A stretch of 64,000 bases of DNA from Bacteroidota bacterium (GTDB taxonomy: Bacteria > Bacteroidota > Bacteroidia > Bacteroidales > Prolixibacteraceae): contig JAHEYT010000029.1 in assembly GCA_023251455.1 (NCBI GenBank), forward strand, positions 62,001-126,000. Direction: 5' to 3'. Within the stretch, counting starts at the first letter, position 1. Each line of letters opens with the position of its first letter. This document shows positions 17,937-26,381 of the stretch, piece by piece. Under the pieces are notes generated by a model. The model saw only the letters and a program-made list of their open reading frames with translations. It was not told the DNA's origin and made no database searches. The translations under genes and the position numbers were made by a program.

Positions 17937-18303
17937 CGATGTTCATTTTTAAGTTTCGGCATTCCTGATAGCATAATAATCCAGGGTTTGCCCTTGTTTG
18001 CGTGGCTTTAAAAATAGTGCATTTCTTTAATCTAATACAAACCTCGGCGTTTTTTTAGTACTGTTTTCAGGAAAGATTTTTTATGCTTTCAATCTACTGG
18101 TCAATTCAATGGCTGTTTGATTCATCTAATTGTGCTGAAATTGAAAGGATTGTTCTGTTTCCCGCTAAATGAATGGCGTTGATATTCCATACAATCACTT
18201 TCCTAATCCGGAATCTTCCGTTTGTTGATTTATTTTATTTGACTTCAGTATTTGAAATAAATTTACTTCAGCTATTAAAAACAATGACATAAAAACAAAA
18301 GAC
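17937..18303. other. Divergent intergenic region between GH92 and a small secreted-protein gene
   Basis: 367 bp, A/T-rich, no ORF. For the minus strand, TTTG (18041-18038) and TATTTTTA (18016-18009) form a Bacteroidota-like -33/-7 pair with a 21-bp spacer, one base off the -7 consensus. No convincing pair was found for the plus-strand gene. No inverted repeat of note. Confidence 0.4.
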
Positions 18304-18795
18304 ATGAAAACAAAACTTGCATTCTTGACATTAGGTTTGTTCTTAGTTAGTTTCATAACAACAGCTAAAGAAAAAGGCTCATCGCTAATTAGTGGCCAAT
18401 CATTGACCGAGCTTGGACAATATTCGATTAATAATTCGAATGAAGCCCTTCAGATTAATGGAGAAGCCTTAAAAACCTACGAACTGAGTTATTCGAACAG
18501 TGATTCTCCTGTATTGATTGGTGTAAAGAAGACTAAAAAGTGCATGAACTTTATCGTACGGACTGAAAATTTTGAAGTGGAATACGTTTGTAACAATCAT
18601 GTTTTTGGGGTAAAACGTATTAACAAGGAATATCAGACAGTGAGCTCCGAAGTAATTAATGAAATGATGGATAATGCTCAATTTTACACCCAGCGTATTA
18701 TTTCGCAGTACCCAAAAACTGAAGAAGAATTACTGGGTTTGATCGCCTGCTACTTTCCATCATTAATTAAAAGTGAAAAGCTTGCCAGGTTATGA
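18304..18795 (+). CDS. Small secreted protein of unknown function
   Basis: 163 residues with a clear signal peptide (MKTKLAFLTLGLFLVSFITTA). The mature part (~140 residues) shows alternating polar and hydrophobic stretches consistent with a small beta-rich domain, and three cysteines in KKCMNF, EYVCNN and IACYF. No known family was recognised. It is bounded downstream by a strong terminator at 18875 and upstream by the divergent GH92 gene, so it is probably monocistronic. Its reality is supported by the signal peptide, the dedicated terminator and the lack of any alternative frame. Confidence 0.75.
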   Translation: MKTKLAFLTLGLFLVSFITTAKEKGSSLISGQSLTELGQYSINNSNEALQINGEALKTYELSYSNSDSPVLIGVKKTKKCMNFIVRTENFEVEYVCNNHVFGVKRINKEYQTVSSEVINEMMDNAQFYTQRIISQYPKTEEELLGLIACYFPSLIKSEKLARL

Positions 18796-18874
18796 CAGAT
18801 TCCGGTAAAGTCTGCTGAACCATCTGATTTCGCTATTTTTATCCTGAAGTTATCTTACGGGTTTAACGATTAAA

Positions 18875-18916
18875 AAGAAGTTTCCTTACCGCTGATAGTA
18901 AGGAAACTTCTTTTTT
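18875..18916 (+). terminator. Intrinsic terminator
   Basis: AAGAAGTTTCCTTAC and its exact complement form a 15-bp stem with an 8-nt loop, followed by a TTTTTT run. It ends the small secreted-protein gene, 79 bp past its stop. Confidence 0.9.
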
Positions 18917-18970
18917 CTTGAGATTTGATTGCCGAAGCAGGGCAAAGGCATCTAAAAATTCACACAAAAG

Positions 18971-19085
18971 ACTACCGTACTTTCGCCGCTACGCGGCTAA
19001 ATTTGCATGACCACATACAAATTCTACCAAACTCGAACCGCTAACGCGGCTTATTTTAGGCGCATGGCGCTGATATTATGGTAGT
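18971..19085. repeat. MITE/REP-like element with imperfect terminal inverted repeats
   Basis: The element starts ACTACCGTACTTTC and ends with the near-complement GATATTATGGTAGT. Inside are three mini-palindromes: GCCGC-N3-GCGGC (18985), CCGC-N4-GCGG (19038) and GCGC-N3-GCGC (19060). A fourth, GCGC-N3-GCGC followed by the same GCTGA, lies just outside at 19110. No transposase is encoded. It sits directly upstream of the ECF sigma gene of locus 1. Confidence 0.6.
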
Positions 19086-19191
19086 AAATCAAAAAAAAAT
19101 ATGCCAGAGGCGCGTAGCGCTGACAATTTATTTAAAATGCGTTTGCCCTTATTGTCGAAGGCAGCATATGACCAACCGAATCATTTTTTTC

Positions 19192-19199
19192 TACTTTTG
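19192..19199 (+). promoter_or_regulatory. -7 box of the ECF sigma gene of locus 1
   Basis: TACTTTTG matches the Bacteroidota -7 consensus TAnnTTTG and ends 24 bp before the ATG at 19224. No clear -33 TTTG was found at the expected distance. Its position inside the longer open frame argues for the shorter protein. Confidence 0.5.
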
Positions 19200-19223
19200 T
19201 TTTTCGTAATACTAAAATCCTTC

Positions 19224-19808
19224 ATGCAGGTAATAAGTGATAAAGAATATGTGGAATGTTTAAAAAAGGACGATTTTGCTGCCTTTGACGCATTGTTTCG
19301 TAAATATTCTGCAAGTCTTTATGCTTTTGCGCTTAGTATTACCCGCGATTCGTTTGCTGCCGAAGAAATTACCCAATTGGTTTTTCTAAAAGTTTGGGAA
19401 AAGCGCGGGCAAATTAACGAACATCTTTCTTTTAAATCATTTCTTTTTTCTGTGGCTTATCACGAAACCATCTCATGGCTCCGGAAAGAGAAGTCGGAAA
19501 AGATAAGGATTGGCGAGTTTGTTCGGAGTTCAGGATTGCAGACAAATGAAACAGAACAATCGGTTGAATTTCGGAATATTGAAGGACTTGCTAAGCAGTT
19601 GATTCAAGAGATGCCCGAAAAGCGAAAGGAAATTTTCAGGCTTAGCCGCGAACAAGGTTATTCGAACAAGGAAATTGCCGATAAATTAGGGATCTCAATT
19701 AAAACCGTCGAGAATCAAATGACTTCGGCCTTGAAATACCTTCGCGAAAAATTGGGCAAACACGATATTCTTGGACTGTTGTTTTATTTTCTGTTGTATC
19801 ACCAGTAG
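19224..19808 (+). CDS. ECF RNA polymerase sigma factor (locus 1)
   Basis: 194 residues from the ATG at 19224. The frame is open from 19101, but that stretch includes part of a repeat and the promoter, and lacks homology to sigma factors. Region 2 includes FDALFRKYSASLYAFALSI and the AAEEITQLVFLKVWEKR helix; region 4 includes MPEKRKEIFRLSREQGYSNKEIA and a helix-turn-helix ending VENQMTSALKYLREKL. It is of the SusC/FecR-linked type: released when FecR receives the signal from the outer-membrane transporter, it activates susCD. FecR follows 417 bp downstream, unusually far, because a repeat element lies between. Confidence 0.9.
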   Translation: MQVISDKEYVECLKKDDFAAFDALFRKYSASLYAFALSITRDSFAAEEITQLVFLKVWEKRGQINEHLSFKSFLFSVAYHETISWLRKEKSEKIRIGEFVRSSGLQTNETEQSVEFRNIEGLAKQLIQEMPEKRKEIFRLSREQGYSNKEIADKLGISIKTVENQMTSALKYLREKLGKHDILGLLFYFLLYHQ

Positions 19809-19963
19809 AGTTCCAGATTTCATACGCCATCTGGCGGACAAATTCCAAAGATTCCGGATCTCTCCGGATTAGACTTTCTTGTTGCTTATTTTTCACTAAT
19901 TAATCAGCGCTCGAAATAAAAGTATTAAAGATCATTGTAATGAATTGATCTATTCATATAGAC

Positions 19964-20097
19964 TGCCCCCTAATCCCCCAAACGGGGGACTTTGCTTTCT
20001 GCAAGTTTTGGAGGTCAGCTTTTTAAAGCACACATTTTCACAATTTTCGTTTACCAAACTCCCTTCCCTCTGATGGGGAAGGGTTGGGGATGGGGCA
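19964..20097. repeat. C/G-run palindromic repeat element
   Basis: It opens TGCCCCCTAATCCCCC and closes GGGGATGGGGCA, giving imperfect terminal inverted repeats. Two internal hairpins are made of C-runs and G-runs (CCCCCAAACGGGGG; CCTTCCCTCTGATGGGGAAGG). No ORF. It separates the sigma gene from its anti-sigma gene. C/G-run elements of this look are common in Bacteroidota intergenic DNA (from memory). Confidence 0.65.
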
Positions 20098-20225
20098 ATT
20101 AAGAGATTTATTCATAAAATAAGTCAACCTCACTTAAATCAAACTTACCTCAAAAAATATTTTTCCTCTGGATAGGGGTTTATAAGCTTTGATTTCGTAG
20201 TATAGTAAAAGCAATCAAATTCGCT

Positions 20226-21251
20226 ATGAACTATCACGATATTAAAAAGTACCTCGAAGGAAAAACAACACCGGCTGAATCGGAGCAAATCCGAAATTGG
20301 CTGATCAATCCGGAGAACGATGTTGAGTTGCGCCAGATTTTAGGTGAGATCTGGACCAATTCAGAAATACACCTGAAAGGACAAGCTCCTGACTTTAACC
20401 GGATGCTCGATCAGGTACACCATCAGATCAATAGTCCGCAAACTCTTCGGCACAATCCAATGGCTTTGTCAACTAAGCTTTATCAGACATTTTCGAAGAT
20501 TGCAGCCATTCTTATTATTCCATTGTTGTTACTTTCGGTTTATTTCTATTTCAATCCAGCCCAAACTTCAACTGAATTAGCCTCCAATACCTTACGCGAA
20601 ATATACACCAAACCAGGTACCCGCACTCAAATAGACTTACCTGATGGTACCCGCGTATGGCTCAACGACGGCACCACTTTCCGTTATCCGGAGCGTTTTA
20701 CGGGAACTCAGCGTGAAGTTTTTGTTGACGGGGAAGCCTATTTTGAAGTCAAGTCGAATCCTGAAAATCCGTTTGTGGTGAATAACCCGATGATGAACAC
20801 GATCGTGACCGGTACTCATTTTAACCTGAATGCCTACTCTGCCGATAACTATTTTGAAGCAACCTTATTGGAAGGAAAGATTCATCTTGAAAATGAGAAC
20901 AAAAATCTGGTGATGAAACCCGGAGAACAGGTTCAATTCGATTCGAAGCTTGAAAAAGTAGTACAGAAAACGGTTGATCCACAAAATGCAGCCGCGTGGG
21001 TCGATGGGAAACTGATTTTCAGAGACGAAAAGCTGGGTACTGCCATTAAAAAATTGGCAAGGTGGTACAATGTCGAAATCATTTTAACCGATCCGGAAAT
21101 CAATAACTATTTAATGACTGCCACCATTCAGGATGAGAAATTGGATCAATCACTTAAATTAATTGCCCTGGCATTGCCCGTGAAATTTGAGTTCAAAAAA
21201 GTAAATAATCAAACCGAAATACAACGAACTATCTATATGACTAAAAGATAA
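20226..21251 (+). CDS. FecR-family anti-sigma factor (locus 1)
   Basis: 341 residues. A cytosolic N-terminal part (MNYHDIKKYLEGKTTPAESEQ) would bind the ECF sigma. One transmembrane helix lies at about 91-109 (IAAILIIPLLLLSVYFYF). The periplasmic FecR domain follows (TRTQIDLPDGTRVWLNDGT, GEAYFEV, VTGTHFNLNAY), and a C-terminal DUF4974-type domain (LARWYNVEI, then DQSLKLIALAL). It relays substrate binding from the STN domain of the adjacent SusC to the sigma factor. It lies 73 bp before susC, with a hairpin directly at its stop codon. Confidence 0.92.
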   Translation: MNYHDIKKYLEGKTTPAESEQIRNWLINPENDVELRQILGEIWTNSEIHLKGQAPDFNRMLDQVHHQINSPQTLRHNPMALSTKLYQTFSKIAAILIIPLLLLSVYFYFNPAQTSTELASNTLREIYTKPGTRTQIDLPDGTRVWLNDGTTFRYPERFTGTQREVFVDGEAYFEVKSNPENPFVVNNPMMNTIVTGTHFNLNAYSADNYFEATLLEGKIHLENENKNLVMKPGEQVQFDSKLEKVVQKTVDPQNAAAWVDGKLIFRDEKLGTAIKKLARWYNVEIILTDPEINNYLMTATIQDEKLDQSLKLIALALPVKFEFKKVNNQTEIQRTIYMTKR

Positions 21252-21289
21252 AAAAAGCCGGCAGGAACTTCGCAGGTTCACCGTCGGCT
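21249..21289 (-). terminator. Hairpin with minus-strand U tract between fecR and susC (locus 1)
   Basis: AGCCGGC...GTCGGCT with an inner GGAAC/GTTC pairing forms a ~33-nt hairpin. On the plus strand no T run follows, but on the minus strand it is followed directly by seven T residues. It therefore looks like a terminator for RNA coming antisense out of the susC 5' end. The fecR stop codon overlaps the A run. Confidence 0.5.
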
Positions 21290-21324
21290 CTAACTAATGT
21301 TAATTACTTAATCGCTTTAAATTT

Positions 21325-24300
21325 ATGGAAAAAAAGTTAAAACTGATCATTCCGTGGAGCAAATCTCCCGGAGTGAGAAAAATGTTCTTGTGTATGAAAC
21401 TAACACTAGTGATTTCGTTGGTAGCTGTCCTTCAAACCTGGGCGGCAGTATCCTACTCTCAAACGACTACTTTATCGATCAACCTAAAAAATGCAACGGT
21501 GCAAGCCGTGTTGCAACAGGTCGAAGACCAGTCTGAATTTTATTTCTTGTACAGTCGTTCATTAATAGATGTTGACCGGACTGTTGATGTGCAATTAAAA
21601 AATGCCAAAATCACGGAAGTACTGAATACCTTGTTTAGTGGTACCGATGTGGATTACAAGGTAGATGGAAGACAGATTGTATTGTCCAGAAAATCGGAAA
21701 GTTCTGCATTCGACATGCAGCAGCAAAAAACGGTTTCTGGCAGAGTTACCGACTCTTCAGGTAGTTCATTGCCAGGAGTTTCGGTAGTGGTGAAAGGAAC
21801 TACTAATGGAACAATTACCGATACTGATGGAAATTATTCACTTTCAAATATTCCTGAAAATTCAACCTTGCAATTTTCGTTCGTGGGAATGAAATTGCAG
21901 GAGATTTTAGTAAAGGGCAAAACCACGATTAGTATTACTTTGGAAGAAGAAACTATCGGAATTGAAGAGGTGGTCGCTATTGGCTATGGGGTGCAGAAAA
22001 AAGTAAGTTCCACAAGCCCGATTTCACAAATGAAAGGTGAAGAGATGGCCAGAAGACCTATCGCAAATACACAGCAATCACTTCAAGGTTTAGCCCCTGG
22101 TGTTACAATTGTAGATGGCGGAGGTGTACCTGGAAGGTCGGCTGCTACATTAAGAGTGAGAGGGATTACAACTTTAAGCGGAAACAATGACCCACTTATT
22201 TTAGTTGATGGAATAGAACAGAGGTTAGACGACATTAACCCAAGTGATATTGATAATGTTTCGATTCTGAAGGATGCTGCTTCTACTGCAATTTATGGAT
22301 CACGAGCTGCAAATGGAGTAGTATTGGTTACCACAAAAAGGGGAGCAAAAGATCAGATTACAATTAATTATTCTGGTTATGTCGCCATGCAAGAAGCAAA
22401 CAATACTCCAGAACACATGGGAATTGAAGATTATATGCGCTATCAGAACCTGGCTTACACGAATGTTGGAATGCAACCACTATTTACAGAGGAGCAAATT
22501 CAAACCAGAGTAAATGCTACTGACAGAATACAATATCCACTTCCAAATGTTTGGTTCGATGAATTATACAAAAAAGCTCCACTATTCGATCAAAACTTAT
22601 CAATTAGTGGAGGAAGTGATAAAGTTCAGGGACGGGCAAGCGTAAGATGGCAGGAACAAAATGGGATTGTATCTTCAGTGTTTAATAAGGTTAACGAAGC
22701 AAGGGCTAACTTAGACTTTAACCCATACTCAAAACTTAAATTAAGTGTTGATTTAAATTACCGTCAAAATTATTCAAGGAATGGTGCTGCAGTAAATGGC
22801 TCTAGTTTATGGCATTATATGTACCATGGTTCTCAATGGGCTGTGCCAAGATATCCTGACGGCACTTATGGAATCAGTAAACAAGGTAATAGTCCACTAT
22901 TGTATAATGACCTTTCTGGTTATGACAAATTAAATAAGGGAATGCTTGTTGCAAACCTTAAATTAGATTTTGAAATTTTGCCTCATTTGAAATTTAACGG
23001 GCAATATTCATTACGTGATAATAATAATGTCCAGAAGGTATTTAATAATACAATTCAGGTATATGATTATACGGACAAAACAAAATTGTTAAAAAACGTA
23101 GATAAGAACTCGTTGACTGAAAACCGCGAAGACATTATTGAAACAACCCTTACGACATTGTTGAATTATGAACGAAATATTGCAAAGAACCAGATTAAAT
23201 TTTTAGCTGGATACTCAGAAATCTACAATAAACTAAATTATATAAGCGGATACCGGGAATACTTCTATAACAATGATATTCAATCTATTTCAATGGGATC
23301 TGATAATAATAAAAATATTACCGGATATGACAATGAATGGGGATTAAAGAGCTTCTTTGGAAGGATGAATTATATTTATGGAGACAAATATATTTTTGAA
23401 GCCAATGCACGTTGGGACGGATCTTCGCGCTTCACAGGATCTAACGTCTTTGCTTTCTTTCCCTCAGTTTCCGGAGCATGGCGTATTTCTCAAGAAGATT
23501 TCTGGAATAAAGATAGCAGAGTGTTAAGTGAATTAAAATTACGTGCATCATGGGGAAAATCAGGTAATCAGGCTATCCCGTTGTATGAGTTTTATCCTGC
23601 CCTACTTAGCTCTTCCTATACATTTAGTGATAAACTTGCCCAAGGATACGGACAAGAAAATATGTCAAATGCTGACCTGACCTGGGAAACCACTACTCAA
23701 ACCAATATTGGCATCGATTCGCAATTCTTTAATCAAAAAGTTACGCTCAGTTTTGACTGGTACAAAAAAACCACAGATGGTATTTTGTTGACACTGCCAA
23801 TCCCCGGTGTAATTGGACTAAATGCCCCGAAACAAAATGCTGGCGTGATTGAAAATAAAGGAATTGAACTCATGATCGGATTTAAGGGAAAGAAGAAAGA
23901 ATTGAGTTGGGATCTTTCAGGAAATATTGCATACAATAAAAACGAAGTAATTAGCTTGGCCGGAACCGGACCCTACATTACTACCAGTGCGGTCGACCCA
24001 ATGACGATCAGAGCTGAAGGTTTACCAATTGATGCCCATTGGGGTTATTTAGTAGATGGTTTTTTTCAAACAGCTGAGGAGGTTGCAGGTTATCCGACTT
24101 TATTTGCCAATACCAAACCAGGTGATACGAAATATGTAGATCGGAACAAAGACGGGAAAATAACCCCGGACGATATGACCTATCTGGGGAATTCTTTTCC
24201 TAACTATACATTTGGACTAACTTCGACCCTGAGATATAAGAATTTTGAATTATTCTGGCAATGGCAGGGAGCGGCTGATGTTGATATCCGATTATCTGGA

Positions 24301-24675
24301 GCACTTTCAGAAATGGGCAATCAAGAAGGATTCACTCATTTATTATACACTAACAATGTTTGGACTGTTGATAACCAAAATGCAAGGTTTCCACGCCCAA
24401 CTAAATTCTCACTCAATAATGTCCAAACTTCTGAAATGTTGATTTATGATGGATCCTATTTGAGGTTAAAGACTTTACAATTTGGCTATAATGTTCCAAA
24501 AAATGTTTTGGCAAAAACATTTATAAAAACGGCAAGATTTACACTAAGCGCTACTAATTTATTGACTTTCTCAAAACTTAATGAATGGAATCTTGATCCG
24601 GAATTTCCGTCAGGGCGTGCTGCTTATTATCCACAGACTTCCGTTTATTCTTTGGGATTTAATTTTCAATTTTAA
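21325..24675 (+). CDS. SusC-type TonB-dependent transporter with STN domain (locus 1)
   Basis: 1116 residues. Signal peptide to about residue 46; STN signalling domain 49-120 (TLSINLKNATVQAVLQQV); carboxypeptidase-regulatory-like beta domain 137-208 (VSGRVTDSSGSSLPGVSVVV); TonB box near 214-222 (EEVVAIGYG); plug domain containing LVDGIEQRLDDINPSDI and IYGSRAANGVVLVTT; then the 22-strand barrel ending in YSLGFNFQF. It imports a glycan fragment across the outer membrane using TonB energy. The STN domain links it to the FecR/ECF pair upstream. susD follows 10 bp later. The imported glycan is probably sulfated, judging from the sulfatases. Confidence 0.95.
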   Translation: MEKKLKLIIPWSKSPGVRKMFLCMKLTLVISLVAVLQTWAAVSYSQTTTLSINLKNATVQAVLQQVEDQSEFYFLYSRSLIDVDRTVDVQLKNAKITEVLNTLFSGTDVDYKVDGRQIVLSRKSESSAFDMQQQKTVSGRVTDSSGSSLPGVSVVVKGTTNGTITDTDGNYSLSNIPENSTLQFSFVGMKLQEILVKGKTTISITLEEETIGIEEVVAIGYGVQKKVSSTSPISQMKGEEMARRPIANTQQSLQGLAPGVTIVDGGGVPGRSAATLRVRGITTLSGNNDPLILVDGIEQRLDDINPSDIDNVSILKDAASTAIYGSRAANGVVLVTTKRGAKDQITINYSGYVAMQEANNTPEHMGIEDYMRYQNLAYTNVGMQPLFTEEQIQTRVNATDRIQYPLPNVWFDELYKKAPLFDQNLSISGGSDKVQGRASVRWQEQNGIVSSVFNKVNEARANLDFNPYSKLKLSVDLNYRQNYSRNGAAVNGSSLWHYMYHGSQWAVPRYPDGTYGISKQGNSPLLYNDLSGYDKLNKGMLVANLKLDFEILPHLKFNGQYSLRDNNNVQKVFNNTIQVYDYTDKTKLLKNVDKNSLTENREDIIETTLTTLLNYERNIAKNQIKFLAGYSEIYNKLNYISGYREYFYNNDIQSISMGSDNNKNITGYDNEWGLKSFFGRMNYIYGDKYIFEANARWDGSSRFTGSNVFAFFPSVSGAWRISQEDFWNKDSRVLSELKLRASWGKSGNQAIPLYEFYPALLSSSYTFSDKLAQGYGQENMSNADLTWETTTQTNIGIDSQFFNQKVTLSFDWYKKTTDGILLTLPIPGVIGLNAPKQNAGVIENKGIELMIGFKGKKKELSWDLSGNIAYNKNEVISLAGTGPYITTSAVDPMTIRAEGLPIDAHWGYLVDGFFQTAEEVAGYPTLFANTKPGDTKYVDRNKDGKITPDDMTYLGNSFPNYTFGLTSTLRYKNFELFWQWQGAADVDIRLSGALSEMGNQEGFTHLLYTNNVWTVDNQNARFPRPTKFSLNNVQTSEMLIYDGSYLRLKTLQFGYNVPKNVLAKTFIKTARFTLSATNLLTFSKLNEWNLDPEFPSGRAAYYPQTSVYSLGFNFQF

Positions 24676-24685
24676 CTGACCGAAC

Positions 24686-26269
24686 ATGAAAAAGATATTA
24701 TATTTAACGACACTGGCATTTTTAGTTTCAATTTTCTCAGGATGTAAAGAGAATTTATTGGAAACTGTACCAACTGACCGAATCTCGACTGATATTTATT
24801 GGAAAACAGAGAAGGATGCCACCTATGCAGCAAATTCTGTATATCGCTATCTTAACGGTGTGACTATAGTTGATTATGACGGATTAACTGATATCTTACA
24901 TTCAAATATTCCGTTTTATGATAACGGAACAATAGAGCGAGGTGATTTTAATTCGAATACGCCAAAAATTTACGACCAATGGGTTCTTTTATACAAAGGT
25001 ATCCGCGCAGCTAATAATTTTCTCGAGAATGCAGATTTGGTTACAAGTACTAATCCTACTCTAATCAATAATTTAAAAAGTGAAGTACGCGTAATCCGTG
25101 CCTATCTATACGTAAACTTGTTGATGTTATGGGGTGATGTTCCACTGGTAACAAAAACCATTAATACAATTTCTGAGGGGCAAAGTGTTACAAGAAATAC
25201 TACTGCTGAGATATGGGCCTTTATCAGCACCGAGCTAGATGCAAGTGCTACAATACTACCTTTGACACAGACTGAAAAGGGGAGAATAACTAAAGGGGCT
25301 GCACTTGCCTTAAAAGCAAGGGCATTACTTTATCAGAGTAAATGGGCTGAAGCGGCTGCAGCTGCTAAAAGTGTAATGGATTTAAATAAATACAGTTTAT
25401 ACCCCAAATATGAAGATCTTTTCAGTACTGTTGCCGAAAATAATGCCGAAGTCATACTTGACAAGCAGTTTATAAAAGACATTTATAGTAATAATGCTTT
25501 TCAATATTTAGGCCCATACAGTCAGAAAAATGCAAATTGCACTTTTGTTCCTACAAAAAAGATGGTTGATAGTTATACTATGGCAAATGGGAAAAGCATT
25601 ACTGACCCAAACAGTGGCTTTGACAAAGAAAACCCATACGAAAATCGCGATCCTCGGCTTAAGTTCTCAGTATTTGTCAAAGGATCAAAGCTGCCTGATG
25701 GTAAAATTTACGATCCAACGCCTGGAAGTAAAACCTTAGATGAGGTTGGAAGCACTTATTTGGCAACAGTTTTAGGATTCAACATGAAAAAGTATGTTAA
25801 TGCTGATGATCTTGCTAACATTTCAAATTGCGGTATAAATATAATTTTAATCAGGTATGCCGAAATATTATTGACTTATGCAGAAGGAAAGATTGAAAGT
25901 GATCAAATTGACCAAAGTGTTTATGATGCAATTAATTCAATAAGGCAAGGACGTAGTGATGTGAAGCTCCCATTGATCGATTCCGGTTTGTCCAAAAGTG
26001 AATTAAGGGCTGTTGTTAGAAGCGAAAGGAAAGTTGAACTTGCTTTTGAAGGATTACGTTTGTTCGATTTGAGAAGGTGGAAAACGGCAGAAACTGAAAT
26101 CCCGGGATTTGTTGAAGGGATGACCTATAAAAATACTTCAGGAACATTAGTTACTATTAAGCTAGATGGATTTTTAAAGGTTTTTGATCCAGCAAAACAT
26201 TACCTATGGCCTATTCCAAAGAAAGAAATTGACTTAAATTCAAATCTGAAGCAAAACAGCGGATGGTAA
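24686..26269 (+). CDS. SusD/RagB-type glycan-binding lipoprotein (locus 1)
   Basis: 527 residues with a lipoprotein signal ending at Cys20 (SIFSGCKENLLE). The N-terminal ETVPTDRISTDIYWKTEKDA and TPR-like helices (IRAYLYVNLLMLWGDVPLV; KGAALALKARALLYQSKW) are SusD hallmarks, as is the C-terminal ERKVELAFEGLRLFDLRRW and the ending LKQNSGW. It forms the lid over the SusC barrel and captures the glycan at the cell surface. It is translationally close to susC (10-bp gap). A hairpin with a T run follows, separating the transporter pair from the sulfatases. Confidence 0.94.
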   Translation: MKKILYLTTLAFLVSIFSGCKENLLETVPTDRISTDIYWKTEKDATYAANSVYRYLNGVTIVDYDGLTDILHSNIPFYDNGTIERGDFNSNTPKIYDQWVLLYKGIRAANNFLENADLVTSTNPTLINNLKSEVRVIRAYLYVNLLMLWGDVPLVTKTINTISEGQSVTRNTTAEIWAFISTELDASATILPLTQTEKGRITKGAALALKARALLYQSKWAEAAAAAKSVMDLNKYSLYPKYEDLFSTVAENNAEVILDKQFIKDIYSNNAFQYLGPYSQKNANCTFVPTKKMVDSYTMANGKSITDPNSGFDKENPYENRDPRLKFSVFVKGSKLPDGKIYDPTPGSKTLDEVGSTYLATVLGFNMKKYVNADDLANISNCGINIILIRYAEILLTYAEGKIESDQIDQSVYDAINSIRQGRSDVKLPLIDSGLSKSELRAVVRSERKVELAFEGLRLFDLRRWKTAETEIPGFVEGMTYKNTSGTLVTIKLDGFLKVFDPAKHYLWPIPKKEIDLNSNLKQNSGW

Positions 26270-26285
26270 TTGGTTAATCTGATAT

Positions 26286-26350
26286 AAGCCATGACATGTA
26301 AAATTCAATAGATTGGAATCTTCATGTCATGGCTTAATTATGTTTTTTTT
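26286..26350 (+). terminator. Hairpin with T run after susD (locus 1)
   Basis: AAGCCATGACATG and its perfect complement form a 13-bp stem around a 24-nt loop (26286-26335), followed by a TTTTTTTT run. It lies 17 bp after susD and 32 bp before the first sulfatase, so it may lower downstream expression relative to susCD. Confidence 0.65.
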
Positions 26351-26381
26351 AAATCAAAACAAGTCATAAAATGAAGATGTT

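Noticed and set aside
19101-19223. Long N-terminal extension of the locus 1 sigma factor
   Set aside because: It contains repeat sequence and the promoter -7 box and has no sigma-like residues.
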